From contig JABIFX010000125.1 in assembly GCA_018650445.1 (NCBI GenBank), positions 1 through 38,797 on the forward strand: DNA of 38,797 nt, in the 5' to 3' direction. Below, one piece after another: positions 1 through 8,144 of the stretch. Position 1 is the stretch's first letter, and each line of letters opens with the position of its first letter. The translations under genes and the position numbers were made by a program. Under the pieces are notes generated by a model. The model was not told the DNA's origin. It searched no databases and saw nothing but the letters and a program-made list of their open reading frames with translations. The stretch comes from Fidelibacterota bacterium (GTDB lineage Bacteria; Fidelibacterota; UBA8477; JABMPR01).

Positions 1-50
1 ATTGAGCTTTTGCGTTTTCCGGTAGCATAAAATGTAGTTGATGTACTCAT
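1..50 (-). CDS. rpsI: 30S ribosomal protein S9, N-terminal fragment
   Basis: The first 16 codons of a gene that runs off the left edge. Translating from the ATG at position 50 gives MSTSTTFYATGKRKSS, which matches the start of bacterial uS9, where an aromatic pair and a T/A-G-K/R-R-K-T/S motif follow a short variable head. The start lies three bases after the rplM stop codon, the usual rplM-rpsI arrangement. A GAGG-like ribosome site sits inside the end of rplM, so translation of the two genes is probably coupled. Only the N-terminus is visible, so integrity of the gene cannot be judged. Confidence 0.88.
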   Translation of the reverse strand, partial: MSTSTTFYATGKRKSS

Positions 51-53
51 GGA

Positions 54-485
54 CTAGCCTACCTCGAGTGGTTTAGGTTGTTGTGCTTCATGAGGATGAG
101 AATCACCCTGATAAATTTTCAATTTCTTGATCTGGGCACGACCAAGGCGATTATGTGGGAGCATACCTTTTACAGCATGTTCAAGAATCCGTTCTGGATG
201 CTTCTCGCGCAGCTGCTTCAAAGAAGTAAAACGAGCTCCACCTGGATAGCCACTATGGCGAAAATAAGTTTTCTGTTCTTCTTTATTTCCAGTGACACGA
301 ATTTTTTCTGCATTAGTAACAACGATAAAATCACCGCTGTCAAGATGGGGAACAAAGGTTGGCTTGTGCTTTCCCCTCAGGATTTGAGCAATCGTAGTTG
401 AGAGTCTACCTAGTGTTTTATCAGTGGCATCTACAATCCACCAATCTCTCTCGATTTCACTTGCTTTTACATTATACGTTTTCAA
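54..485 (-). CDS. rplM: 50S ribosomal protein L13
   Basis: A 143-residue protein with the whole uL13 pattern: W15-W16, the [12 protein letters not shown] segment, [12 protein letters not shown], the [10 protein letters not shown] turn, and a basic C-terminal half containing [10 protein letters not shown]. Length equals the family norm of about 142 to 150. The start codon is TTG, giving MKTYNV, which aligns with the MKTF start of other L13 proteins. A GAAGGA ribosome site lies about seven bases upstream and supports this start. It is followed three bases later by rpsI. L13 is an early-assembling large-subunit protein that binds 23S rRNA. Confidence 0.97.
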   Translation of the reverse strand: MKTYNVKASEIERDWWIVDATDKTLGRLSTTIAQILRGKHKPTFVPHLDSGDFIVVTNAEKIRVTGNKEEQKTYFRHSGYPGGARFTSLKQLREKHPERILEHAVKGMLPHNRLGRAQIKKLKIYQGDSHPHEAQQPKPLEVG

Positions 486-511
486 TTCTATTCCTTCTCA
501 TTCTTGGTCTA

Positions 512-527
512 TGACCACCTACGGTCA
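512..527 (-). promoter_or_regulatory. short hairpin in the rplM leader
   Basis: The minus strand holds TGACC-GTAGGT-GGTCA, a perfect 5-bp stem with a 6-base loop, 27 bases before the rplM start. L13 operons in several phyla carry autoregulatory leader structures bound by the ribosomal protein. This hairpin could be part of one, but it is short and its family membership is not visible by eye. The rest of the 117-base gap shows no clear promoter. Confidence 0.2.
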
Positions 528-602
528 CAAAAAAGCGACGTAATCTAACCGGCGCCCTGTGGCATGTCAAACATAATTTCCCAGTGAAAAAATCGAGGAT
601 TT

Positions 603-2129
603 TCAGTCACTTGCCGAGGTTTTCAAGCTAATTTCAAAGCTGGTGCCCTGACCGGGTGCGGACTCAACTGTGATATCTCCCTGATGGTATTCGCGAATGA
701 TGCGTTCTACAAGACTCAAACCCAGACCCCAACCACGTTTTTTTGAGCTCCACCCTGGCCTGAAGATGTTTTTATGATCTCGAAGGGGAATCCCTTCTCC
801 GTTGTCCCTGACTATGATTTGAATCCAGCTACTACGTTGAAGAACCTTGACTTGAATGATCCCCTCATCCCCTTTTATAACATCTACAGAATTTTTTAAC
901 AGATTTTCAAAGGCCCAGCCAAACAATTCTGCATGCGCTAAAACGAGAAAATCCTCGGGGCAGTCAAATTCAACACTGATGGATTTGCCCCACTGAGGGA
1001 TACGACGCTGAACATATCCAAGTACCGGTTCAACCAATTCTTTGATTGAAAGACTTTCTAATTTTACACCAGCACCGATTTTTGAGAAGCGATCTGCAAC
1101 CTGATTTAATCTCTGGAGATCACGATCCATCTCCTCAACAATTTGACCGGTTTGGTCTCTATTCTCCTCTTGTCTCAAAAGTTCTATCCATCCCATAAGC
1201 GATGAGAGAGGCGTCCCCAGTTGATGAGCGGTTTCTTTAGAGAGCCCAACCCAAATGCCTCGATGTTCTGCTTTGCGAATAAATTGGAATCCTGCAAAAC
1301 CCAGCAGGATAAATCCGCCCATGATCCCAAATTCGATAAATGGGAACCAGCGCAGGGCCTGGATGAGTCCTGAATCTTCATAGTGAATCAACATCACCGT
1401 TTCATTGTTGAATTCTACAGGGACAGGATCATTTATTGAATCCATCCTGCGTAGAGCCATTTGGAGAATATTCATGCGCTCATCTGGCTCCAGAGTCTCC
1501 TCGAGATCCATGGTATGATCCTGAATTTCAACAACTCCATGAACATTCATCTTGGTTAATATCATAGGAAAATTGACCGCCCGCATGATATTCTCGACCA
1601 TTTCTTCAAATTCCTGTCGTTCAATTCGTCCGAAGTGAATCTGCATAATTTCCCGACCGAGATACTTGACTGGAATCGCCTCGTTTTGGGAATCCATGAC
1701 TGCCACTGCCTTGAGCAGAAATAATTGAAGATCAGCTTCATCCAAAGATTCAGGTACACTCACATTGCGATGGGCATAGATGATAGGTTGATCATCCTCA
1801 ACCACAGTGATAATTACAGGGAAGCTGATATTGCGTATAATTTGATTAAAGGCAAAATCCATATTGGGCGAATCAGCCGAAAGCGCGGTGGCATATAGAT
1901 TTGCATTATAACTTAAAAATTGACGTTGTTCATTCAGAAAGGCTTTGCTTTGCAAATCAGCGGAAAGCGCATTCGCCAATAATTTAGAGTTGTAGTTCAG
2001 GAAACGAAGATTGTCATCACGCAATTCTCTAACAATCCAATTTGTATATAACAGGGATCCAATAATTATCAGAATACTGAGGACAAAAAGCCCCAGCTTA
2101 ATATTTGTAGTGGATCTAAATTCCCGCAT
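603..2129 (-). CDS. membrane sensor histidine kinase with duplicated extracytoplasmic sensor region
   Basis: A 508-residue kinase. One transmembrane helix lies near residues 11 to 33, an extracytoplasmic region spans about 34 to 260, and a second helix lies near 263 to 284. The H-box KETAHQLGTPLSSL follows directly, with the phospho-accepting His at 302. The ATPase part has an N-box (FENLLKNSVD), a G1 box (DNGEGIP) and a G2 box (GWGLGLSL). No HAMP domain is obvious. The sensor region contains two internal duplications (see findings). The ATG overlaps the stop of the upstream YfhO gene by one base (TAATG), so the two are co-translated. No response regulator is adjacent. The AHQLGTP form of the H-box is, from memory, common in Bacteroidetes kinases of the PorY type, so pairing with the PorX-like regulator at 29382 is possible but unproven. 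Confidence 0.93.
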   Translation of the reverse strand: MREFRSTTNIKLGLFVLSILIIIGSLLYTNWIVRELRDDNLRFLNYNSKLLANALSADLQSKAFLNEQRQFLSYNANLYATALSADSPNMDFAFNQIIRNISFPVIITVVEDDQPIIYAHRNVSVPESLDEADLQLFLLKAVAVMDSQNEAIPVKYLGREIMQIHFGRIERQEFEEMVENIMRAVNFPMILTKMNVHGVVEIQDHTMDLEETLEPDERMNILQMALRRMDSINDPVPVEFNNETVMLIHYEDSGLIQALRWFPFIEFGIMGGFILLGFAGFQFIRKAEHRGIWVGLSKETAHQLGTPLSSLMGWIELLRQEENRDQTGQIVEEMDRDLQRLNQVADRFSKIGAGVKLESLSIKELVEPVLGYVQRRIPQWGKSISVEFDCPEDFLVLAHAELFGWAFENLLKNSVDVIKGDEGIIQVKVLQRSSWIQIIVRDNGEGIPLRDHKNIFRPGWSSKKRGWGLGLSLVERIIREYHQGDITVESAPGQGTSFEISLKTSASD

Positions 2130-4582
2130 TACTCTTGCTCTGTATGTTGCCTGCTTCTATAAAAGAGAAAAGCTCCAAGACCTAATATGATAAGAGCTGA
2201 CAATAAGGTGATTCTAAATCCAGCTCGGACTGCAGGCGGTTCATACACAAACTTTAACGTATGCTGGCCAGCCGGGACTGGGATACCACGAATCAACTCA
2301 TTTGATGCAAACATCTCCAATTTGGTATCGTCTTCCATATAGATTGACCATCCAGCAGCATAATACACTTCACTGACGATTAAAAATCCATCTTCATTAT
2401 TATCTGTTTTTAACTGGAGTGATTGAAGAGAGTGCTCCTCAACATTAACCGTACCTACACCGTAGGTGGATTTCCCTAAACTTCCTTCAGGGTCAAGGAC
2501 GTAGGCTATATCAGCCGGGCTTGATAGGGATGCATCCATTTTTAAGCTCATATCGCTTGAAGTACTCACAGTAACAATCTCTGGAACGAACCATGCTCTG
2601 GAATAGTCATCTGTGAACTCATAAATCAACACTTGAGCTCTCTGTCCCCTGACAATATGCAGGGGTTGATCAATCAACTTGAAGAGCGGATCATTCATGG
2701 GGTAAGGAGAAACCAAATATTTTACATTCAGATTCCTCAGTAAATCCAGATGTCGTTTCCTTAGAGCTGGATCAACATCTCCAATGAGCTTGGGCGTGGT
2801 GCCACTGGCAGTTTGGGCGTAGTACTTGGGTAAGAAAGTTTGTTCAATTCGGGTAGAGTTAAGAAAATCCTGTAGTATCTTCAATTTAGCAGGACTATAA
2901 CCTCCGATTGATTCCAGGCCATGCAAGGCCCAAACGTTGGAGCCAAACAGGGTATGAACTGGAAATACTCTACCAGGATTCTCTGCTGTGAGCTGTTTCA
3001 GTTTTCGAATCGCCGGCGTTTCTTGCTCTCCAGCCAGACCTCTCCTTTTTGCTACAGCATTTTTCGTAAAACGTAAGTCTACGTGACCTAACTCTACAAC
3101 AACAAGAGCAATCATTGCAAGCGAGAGAACCATTCCTTTAATTTTTTGAGCGAAATATGCCCAGATCACAGCCAATCCCAGGGTTCCAATGAATAGACCT
3201 TTAATCAGGCTGGCGTAAAACATATCGATTCGAGCGCTACTCAGTTGGGGGTGATGTTTTGGTGAATCCACCAACGCATTTGAAAAAGCTCCTGTGATCA
3301 TTCCTTTGAAAAGGAGCACGATGACGAACAGCCCACCCATAACACTTGTGGCGATAAGCATTTTCTTTACCAGTTCTGCCCGGCGTTTCTCGTCCATGGT
3401 AACCAGCGTGAATAACCCAACTCCAGCCAGGATTGCTGCCATGAGTTCCATTAATATGAGTATCATTGAAGGGACTCTGAACTTATTAAAAAATGGGAGC
3501 AGTTTGAAAAGCATGTCGTACAGATAGGGCCAATAGCTTCCAAAACTCACCAGCAACGCTAGCAGTATGGTAGAAAGCAGAAAAACTTTTTCCTTTAAGT
3601 TTTCCCGATTAAAAAATGCTGCGACCATGAGGATGAGGAGTGTCAACCCGATAAAGTCGGAATGTTCGGTGAAGGTGCGACCACCCCAATAGGTTTGACC
3701 ACCAAATCCAAACCAGTCAGAGAAAAAGAGTGCAATAAATTCATAGGGTGGAAAAGACCAACTCGTGGCATAACCATATTCTAGTCCCCCACCAGCGCTT
3801 CCGCCTCTAATCGTGTGGGCAACATATGCCAGGGAAGGGATGTATAGGACTGCCGCCAAACCGATTCCGAGCATTAAACCTCCCAGCAAATATCCAACTG
3901 AGAGATGAAAATTTTTCCAGTTTTTCCCCAGCGCCCTGAAAATTACTTCAATGACGACATACCAGCCTATGGCCATCCATCCATAATAAGCAACCTGGAC
4001 GTGTCCCCTTTGAAGCTGGAAGCCAGCCACGATGGCAAGGATTATCAGACCTTTCAGGTCGGGTTGGTCAAATATCCTCTTGGTGGCATAAATTAACCAG
4101 GGTAGATAGGCTGCAGTCATCATCTGGGATCCATGACCCGCGGTAATCATCACTATAAAGAAAGGCGTGAGCATATAGGCTAGCCCACCCAGAATGGCAG
4201 AAAAATGATCAGTTTTAAGATGTCTGAGGAGGATGTACGCCCCCATGGCAGCAAAAAGATAATGGAATAGCATCCCCCAGAGCGGAGGTAATCCCAGCTG
4301 ACCCAAAATGCCGATCAAGTAATTTGGGAAATAGACTCCTTTTGTGTACATCATACTACTGAAAGAGGGCATTCCAGAAAAAATGTAGGGTTGCCATAAA
4401 GGATACTCCCCTGTCTCACTATGGTAGATACTAAGTTGGCCAGTCATCCCTGCGGCGGCTGTCGTATCACCTCCACCAAAGATGTAACCCTTTAAAAATA
4501 TTGCAGAGAATAAGACGAGGAGAACCAGCAGAAATATTGCTCCAGCTTTGACAATATCTTTACGTATAAATTCTGAAAACAT
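2129..4582 (-). CDS. YfhO-family multispanning membrane protein
   Basis: An 817-residue protein with about a dozen hydrophobic helices: one at 12 to 32, a dense block from about 105 to 500, and a last one near 790 to 810. A roughly 250-residue soluble segment lies before the last helix. The N-terminal layout (first helix, then a loop containing YPLWQPYIFSGMPS, then a helix series) and the C-terminal beta-rich domain followed by a final helix fit the YfhO family (PF09586), which resembles GT-C glycosyltransferases. In Firmicutes a YfhO protein glycosylates lipoteichoic acid; the substrate here is unknown. It sits beside the glycan cluster, which suggests a role in glycosylating a surface molecule. 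An AGGA ribosome site lies seven bases before the ATG. Confidence 0.85.
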   Translation of the reverse strand: MFSEFIRKDIVKAGAIFLLVLLVLFSAIFLKGYIFGGGDTTAAAGMTGQLSIYHSETGEYPLWQPYIFSGMPSFSSMMYTKGVYFPNYLIGILGQLGLPPLWGMLFHYLFAAMGAYILLRHLKTDHFSAILGGLAYMLTPFFIVMITAGHGSQMMTAAYLPWLIYATKRIFDQPDLKGLIILAIVAGFQLQRGHVQVAYYGWMAIGWYVVIEVIFRALGKNWKNFHLSVGYLLGGLMLGIGLAAVLYIPSLAYVAHTIRGGSAGGGLEYGYATSWSFPPYEFIALFFSDWFGFGGQTYWGGRTFTEHSDFIGLTLLILMVAAFFNRENLKEKVFLLSTILLALLVSFGSYWPYLYDMLFKLLPFFNKFRVPSMILILMELMAAILAGVGLFTLVTMDEKRRAELVKKMLIATSVMGGLFVIVLLFKGMITGAFSNALVDSPKHHPQLSSARIDMFYASLIKGLFIGTLGLAVIWAYFAQKIKGMVLSLAMIALVVVELGHVDLRFTKNAVAKRRGLAGEQETPAIRKLKQLTAENPGRVFPVHTLFGSNVWALHGLESIGGYSPAKLKILQDFLNSTRIEQTFLPKYYAQTASGTTPKLIGDVDPALRKRHLDLLRNLNVKYLVSPYPMNDPLFKLIDQPLHIVRGQRAQVLIYEFTDDYSRAWFVPEIVTVSTSSDMSLKMDASLSSPADIAYVLDPEGSLGKSTYGVGTVNVEEHSLQSLQLKTDNNEDGFLIVSEVYYAAGWSIYMEDDTKLEMFASNELIRGIPVPAGQHTLKFVYEPPAVRAGFRITLLSALIILGLGAFLFYRSRQHTEQE

Positions 4583-4900
4583 AGTGAGTCCTTGTGATAG
4601 TCAGGAGTGGTTAGGGTTCAAAGAAGGATATGGTAACTCCAGCGCGGGCTGAGACCCTACCAAGCTTCATTTGCTTCGAAGCTAAACCCATAATGGTACA
4701 TGGAAAATGATTTATCATCTGAAAATCGGTCGACTCCTCAGACTGAAGCTAATTTGTGTAAGCATGCATTAACTATTTTGGAAATGAAAAAGTACCTTGG
4801 TACCAAATCTAGTTTGATAGCAAAAATTTATGGGTGATAATTATCCCTGGAACGTCTGCATCGGTTCCAGTAATCTTTACTGCTGTGCCAGATTGCTGTA
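4583..4900. other. 318-base intergenic region between glycan cluster and YfhO gene
   Basis: No coding frame with a credible start and ribosome site was found. The stretch holds a hairpin near 4847 to 4870 and small palindromes such as GCTTCGAAGC near 4673. It separates the polysaccharide cluster from the YfhO-kinase pair, so it should hold the end of one transcript and the promoter of the next. No convincing -35/-10 pair could be picked by eye. Confidence 0.5.
4847..4870 (-). terminator. possible transcript-end hairpin after the glycan cluster
   Basis: CTGGAAC and GTTCCAG form a perfect 7-bp stem around a 10-base loop, about 30 bases after the stop codon of the last glycosyltransferase. No T-tract follows it on the minus strand, so it is not a textbook intrinsic terminator. 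It may be a weak or Rho-assisted end, or simply a stable 3' hairpin. Confidence 0.25.
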
Positions 4901-6157
4901 TCAGGCCTGGACCTCAATTCTTGATTTATCAGCAATAAAGTTTATAAAGTCGACATAGTTGCGGCGCGCATCATATTTATTTAGATAAATTGCATGTGAA
5001 TTCATCCTGGTTTCTTCTCGCTTAAATAATTCTATATCGGACAATGCCTCTATTATACTCTCAATAGAACAATCTGAGTTTAAAAGGCGACCATTATGAT
5101 TATTGATCACCATTTCTCCTATGCCTCCTATGTCCGGGGCAACAATTGGAATGTGACAACTAAGGGCTTCCATAATTGTAACTGGTGCGCCCTCAGACAT
5201 ACTCACATTAATAAATAAATCGATTTGTTCTTCTTTATAAAATCTAAAAACTCGTTCGTTTTCAACAACTCCCAAAATTTTATAGTTTACATTCTTGATA
5301 CTAGCCAAACTCTCTGAGGCAAGACGTTGAATACGTTCATACAATAGCCCCCCCCCAAGATGCGTCCACCTATATTCGATATGGGTATTTGACAAAGCTA
5401 ATTTGCATAAAGCCTCAATCACTTTGTGAATTTGTTTAACTTCTGATAAATGTGAACATGATACAATATGAAGTGAATTTTGAGATGCAGGTCCGGTCTT
5501 AATCTTCCTGTCAATTACGCCTAGTCGGCCCAGTTTTAACACTTTCCCCTCAAAACCATAGTTACTCGTAAGGTATTCTCTGGCGTTATCTGTGACTGTA
5601 AACACACCATCAATATTTTTTGTAAAATGTTTTTTCAGGGGCATGTATCCAGCAGTTCTACGATTTTTGTAAAGATCGTGGCCGTGTATCCGGCTAAATA
5701 TTTGGTATCCATATCTCTTTTTTAAGCTCTGTAATGCAAACGTTGCTTCATTATTCCAATATGTATAGAACACTGTCTCGTTCAGCTTGGGCTGCCGTTT
5801 CAAGAACTTTTTAAACGAATGATAGGAAATCAGATAGCTAATGATGGAAGAAAAGAGTGGTGAAATTTTCTTCCAATTGGATTTCACCTCTGAGAGCAGC
5901 TCTATATAAAAGTACTTCACGAAGAAAACTTGCAAGCCATAAAAAAGAGCTTTATGTAGTTCACTCATAAATTTTCTGGTAATGGAAAGATCTAAATTGA
6001 TATTTTCTGGGATACTACGCATCCTGTCATTCCCAAATGAAAGGGGTACTATACTTACAGAAATATCACTCCGCTCAGCCCAAAACAGGATTTCTGTTTC
6101 CAGGAACTCTTCAGCTGGTTTAAATGGAAAAGTTGAAGTTATTAAAATGATTTTCAT
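4901..6157 (-). CDS. family 4-like (GT-B) glycosyltransferase
   Basis: A 418-residue protein with GT-B features. The N-terminal half starts with a Rossmann strand (MKIILITSTFPF) and carries SRIHGHDLY near the middle. The C-terminal half has VSCSHLSEVKQIHKVIEAL, a typical GT4 sugar-nucleotide-domain opening, and the EX7E motif EGAPVTIME followed by PIVAPDIGGIGEMV. It would transfer a sugar from a nucleotide donor at the cytoplasmic face of the inner membrane. It is the last gene of the cluster, 11 bases after the methyltransferase. Codon third positions look AT-rich compared with the genes at 9000 and above. Donor and acceptor cannot be read from sequence. Confidence 0.88.
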   Translation of the reverse strand: MKIILITSTFPFKPAEEFLETEILFWAERSDISVSIVPLSFGNDRMRSIPENINLDLSITRKFMSELHKALFYGLQVFFVKYFYIELLSEVKSNWKKISPLFSSIISYLISYHSFKKFLKRQPKLNETVFYTYWNNEATFALQSLKKRYGYQIFSRIHGHDLYKNRRTAGYMPLKKHFTKNIDGVFTVTDNAREYLTSNYGFEGKVLKLGRLGVIDRKIKTGPASQNSLHIVSCSHLSEVKQIHKVIEALCKLALSNTHIEYRWTHLGGGLLYERIQRLASESLASIKNVNYKILGVVENERVFRFYKEEQIDLFINVSMSEGAPVTIMEALSCHIPIVAPDIGGIGEMVINNHNGRLLNSDCSIESIIEALSDIELFKREETRMNSHAIYLNKYDARRNYVDFINFIADKSRIEVQA

Positions 6158-6168
6158 CGATACAAAAA

Positions 6169-6882
6169 TTACCTTACTTCTGCAATCAAAGTATCATGCA
6201 ATACTGGGTATTTAGAAACTAGCATTTTTTTGAATATCTGATTTCTGGTGAACCCACCGTGCTCGGTCAAACTAATCTTCTCTAGAACAAAACCAGCATC
6301 TGTAACTATTTTTGCTATTGTGTAGGGAGTGAACCAAAATCTATGATCAGAATTGACGTGCTCGATGTCCTTAAATGAGTTAAGAATATTATTATATCTT
6401 AAAGCATGAGGAACTGTAATGAACATTTTCTTCGTGTTTTTCATTAGCCTTTGACGAATTGCTGTCAAAAACTGAACTGGGTTTCCCAGATGTTCAATGA
6501 CATCAGGAACCAGAATATAGTCAAAAGATTCATCCTGAATTTCATCGGGTAGTTCATCTTTCAGAATATCCAGCGCATACAAATTTTCGTAATTGTATTT
6601 ACTCTGAATATATTCGACTCCCTTTTTATCCAGATCAAGCCCATAGCAGACTTTGCTTACACCCATCAATTTTTTATGTAGCCAGCGGTCAGCTTCTATT
6701 TTCCCATCAATAAGTGGTAAATGATCAAGAAATCCAAAATGCAGAACCTTTTTATTCTCGCACATCTTAACTAAATATTCATCTCTGCTGGCAGAACTGC
6801 ATTTGAGATTTTTTAAACTAACTTTTGCCCCATTTGTAAATTTTTTGCCTGTCAAATAATCGTTAGTTAGATTCGTGTACAC
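6169..6882 (-). CDS. class I SAM-dependent methyltransferase of the glycan cluster
   Basis: A 237-residue protein with class I methyltransferase motifs: a degenerate motif I (KKVLHFGFLDHLP), the acidic end of strand 2 (CYGLDLD), and the motif IV region DYILVPDVIEHLGNP. The GTG start at 6882 overlaps the end of the flippase gene by 20 bases and has a GGGAG ribosome site about nine bases upstream, so translational coupling is likely. Methyltransferases in such clusters methylate sugars or cap a growing chain. Motif I lacks the usual GxGxG and reads GFLDH, so SAM binding needs care, although the rest of the fold is well preserved. Confidence 0.82.
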   Translation of the reverse strand: MYTNLTNDYLTGKKFTNGAKVSLKNLKCSSASRDEYLVKMCENKKVLHFGFLDHLPLIDGKIEADRWLHKKLMGVSKVCYGLDLDKKGVEYIQSKYNYENLYALDILKDELPDEIQDESFDYILVPDVIEHLGNPVQFLTAIRQRLMKNTKKMFITVPHALRYNNILNSFKDIEHVNSDHRFWFTPYTIAKIVTDAGFVLEKISLTEHGGFTRNQIFKKMLVSKYPVLHDTLIAEVR

Positions 6883-8137
6883 TTAACTGCTCCCTTCGCG
6901 CGAAAACAAACGCGGTAAGAATATATATAAATAATATTGCGCTCATTGTATATGATATAATCGTGAGGACATTGATAAAACCCATATCACTAAATGTGAA
7001 AAATATTAGTAACGGTGCCAGCATATATACTATGGATGACAGAAGCGTTATGTCCTGTCGACCAAGCACGATGAATACGTTTGTTATAGGGCTACTTATA
7101 AAATTCATAAATAGCCAGATTGACATGACAGATGCGGCTTCCCCTGCTAAATGCCACTTCTCACCAAAAACCACAATAAAAAGATCTAAGGCAAATAGAT
7201 TAATTCCTATAAAAATAGGCAAGGATATCAATACCAATTTGAGAATGTATTTTTTTATTATACGGTACAGGTCCCACTTCTCAGCACTTGCTATTCTTTG
7301 AAAGAATACCTGTGTTAGGGCACCTCCAATTAAAGACATTGGTACTTGAACCATTTTCCATGCAAGCGAAAACTGTCCCAAGGCGCTCACAGAAAAAGTT
7401 CTGGTGATCATCATATTTATTCCAAGTAATCTAATATTATCTAACAGCGCATTGGGAAGGCTTATGCGGGGAAATTTTGAATAACGTTTGGATAATGCAA
7501 GCATTCTGAGAAAATTAATCTTTGAAAATAAATGTCGATCATCATGCCAAATTTTCCTACCTAAAATGGTGGTTGCCACGCTTTGGCCGAACAGGCTTGA
7601 TAAAATCAATCCCCATCCATATCCACCCAGACCAATACCTAAATTTGATGAAGCGGTAAACCCACTCTGAACAACTCTGTTCAGGGCTAATCGTTTATAT
7701 CTTTTTTGTCTATTCTCCCAATAACTAAAACTTAGAAAAACGCAATTTAGAAAAACTGCGCCTGGAACGACATATAACCATTTTGCGATTTTTTCGTTCC
7801 CTAGAACTTGACTTATACTTTCATTAAAGATCGCTAATACACCGAGTGATATAGCGCTGCTAACCATAGCCAATACAAAAGTAAGTCCCAGTATATTTGC
7901 AGCATCTCTCTCTCTCCGAGGTAACATGATAGCTAGTTCATATTTTCCCGATGCGAAAGCTGATAGAATTGCTACTATACTTACGAAGAGTGCAAATACG
8001 CCATAATCCTCTGGCGAATATAGTCTGGTCAGTATTGGGCTAATGGCAACGGGGATGACTTGAGCTAATGTTGTCCCAGTGATTAGCGTAAGCGCATTAC
8101 TCGTAAACTCGGAGAAAGGAGATTGAAATTTCTTCAT
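6863..8137 (-). CDS. Wzx-type polysaccharide flippase
   Basis: A protein of about 424 residues with roughly 12 to 14 hydrophobic helices over its whole length. It has the typical opening of the polysaccharide transporter family: NALTLITGTTLAQVIPVAISPILTRLYSPEDYG, here quoted in parts as LAQVIPVAISPILTRLY and SPEDYGVFALF. Members of this family (MOP superfamily, PF01943/PF13440) flip undecaprenyl-linked repeat units across the inner membrane. I take the ATG at 8137 as the start; a TTG two codons earlier is the alternative. It lies seven bases after the preceding glycosyltransferase stop and overlaps the methyltransferase gene downstream. The DNA is visibly AT-rich. No Wzy-like polymerase is present in the window. 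Confidence 0.9.
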   Translation of the reverse strand: MKKFQSPFSEFTSNALTLITGTTLAQVIPVAISPILTRLYSPEDYGVFALFVSIVAILSAFASGKYELAIMLPRRERDAANILGLTFVLAMVSSAISLGVLAIFNESISQVLGNEKIAKWLYVVPGAVFLNCVFLSFSYWENRQKRYKRLALNRVVQSGFTASSNLGIGLGGYGWGLILSSLFGQSVATTILGRKIWHDDRHLFSKINFLRMLALSKRYSKFPRISLPNALLDNIRLLGINMMITRTFSVSALGQFSLAWKMVQVPMSLIGGALTQVFFQRIASAEKWDLYRIIKKYILKLVLISLPIFIGINLFALDLFIVVFGEKWHLAGEAASVMSIWLFMNFISSPITNVFIVLGRQDITLLSSIVYMLAPLLIFFTFSDMGFINVLTIISYTMSAILFIYILTAFVFARREQLSVHESN

Positions 8138-8144
8138 TCTCAAC

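Noticed and set aside
589-603. AAAATC-GAG-GATTTT hairpin just after the histidine-kinase stop codon
   Set aside because: AT-rich 6-bp stem with a three-base loop and no following T-run on the minus strand; too weak to call a terminator.
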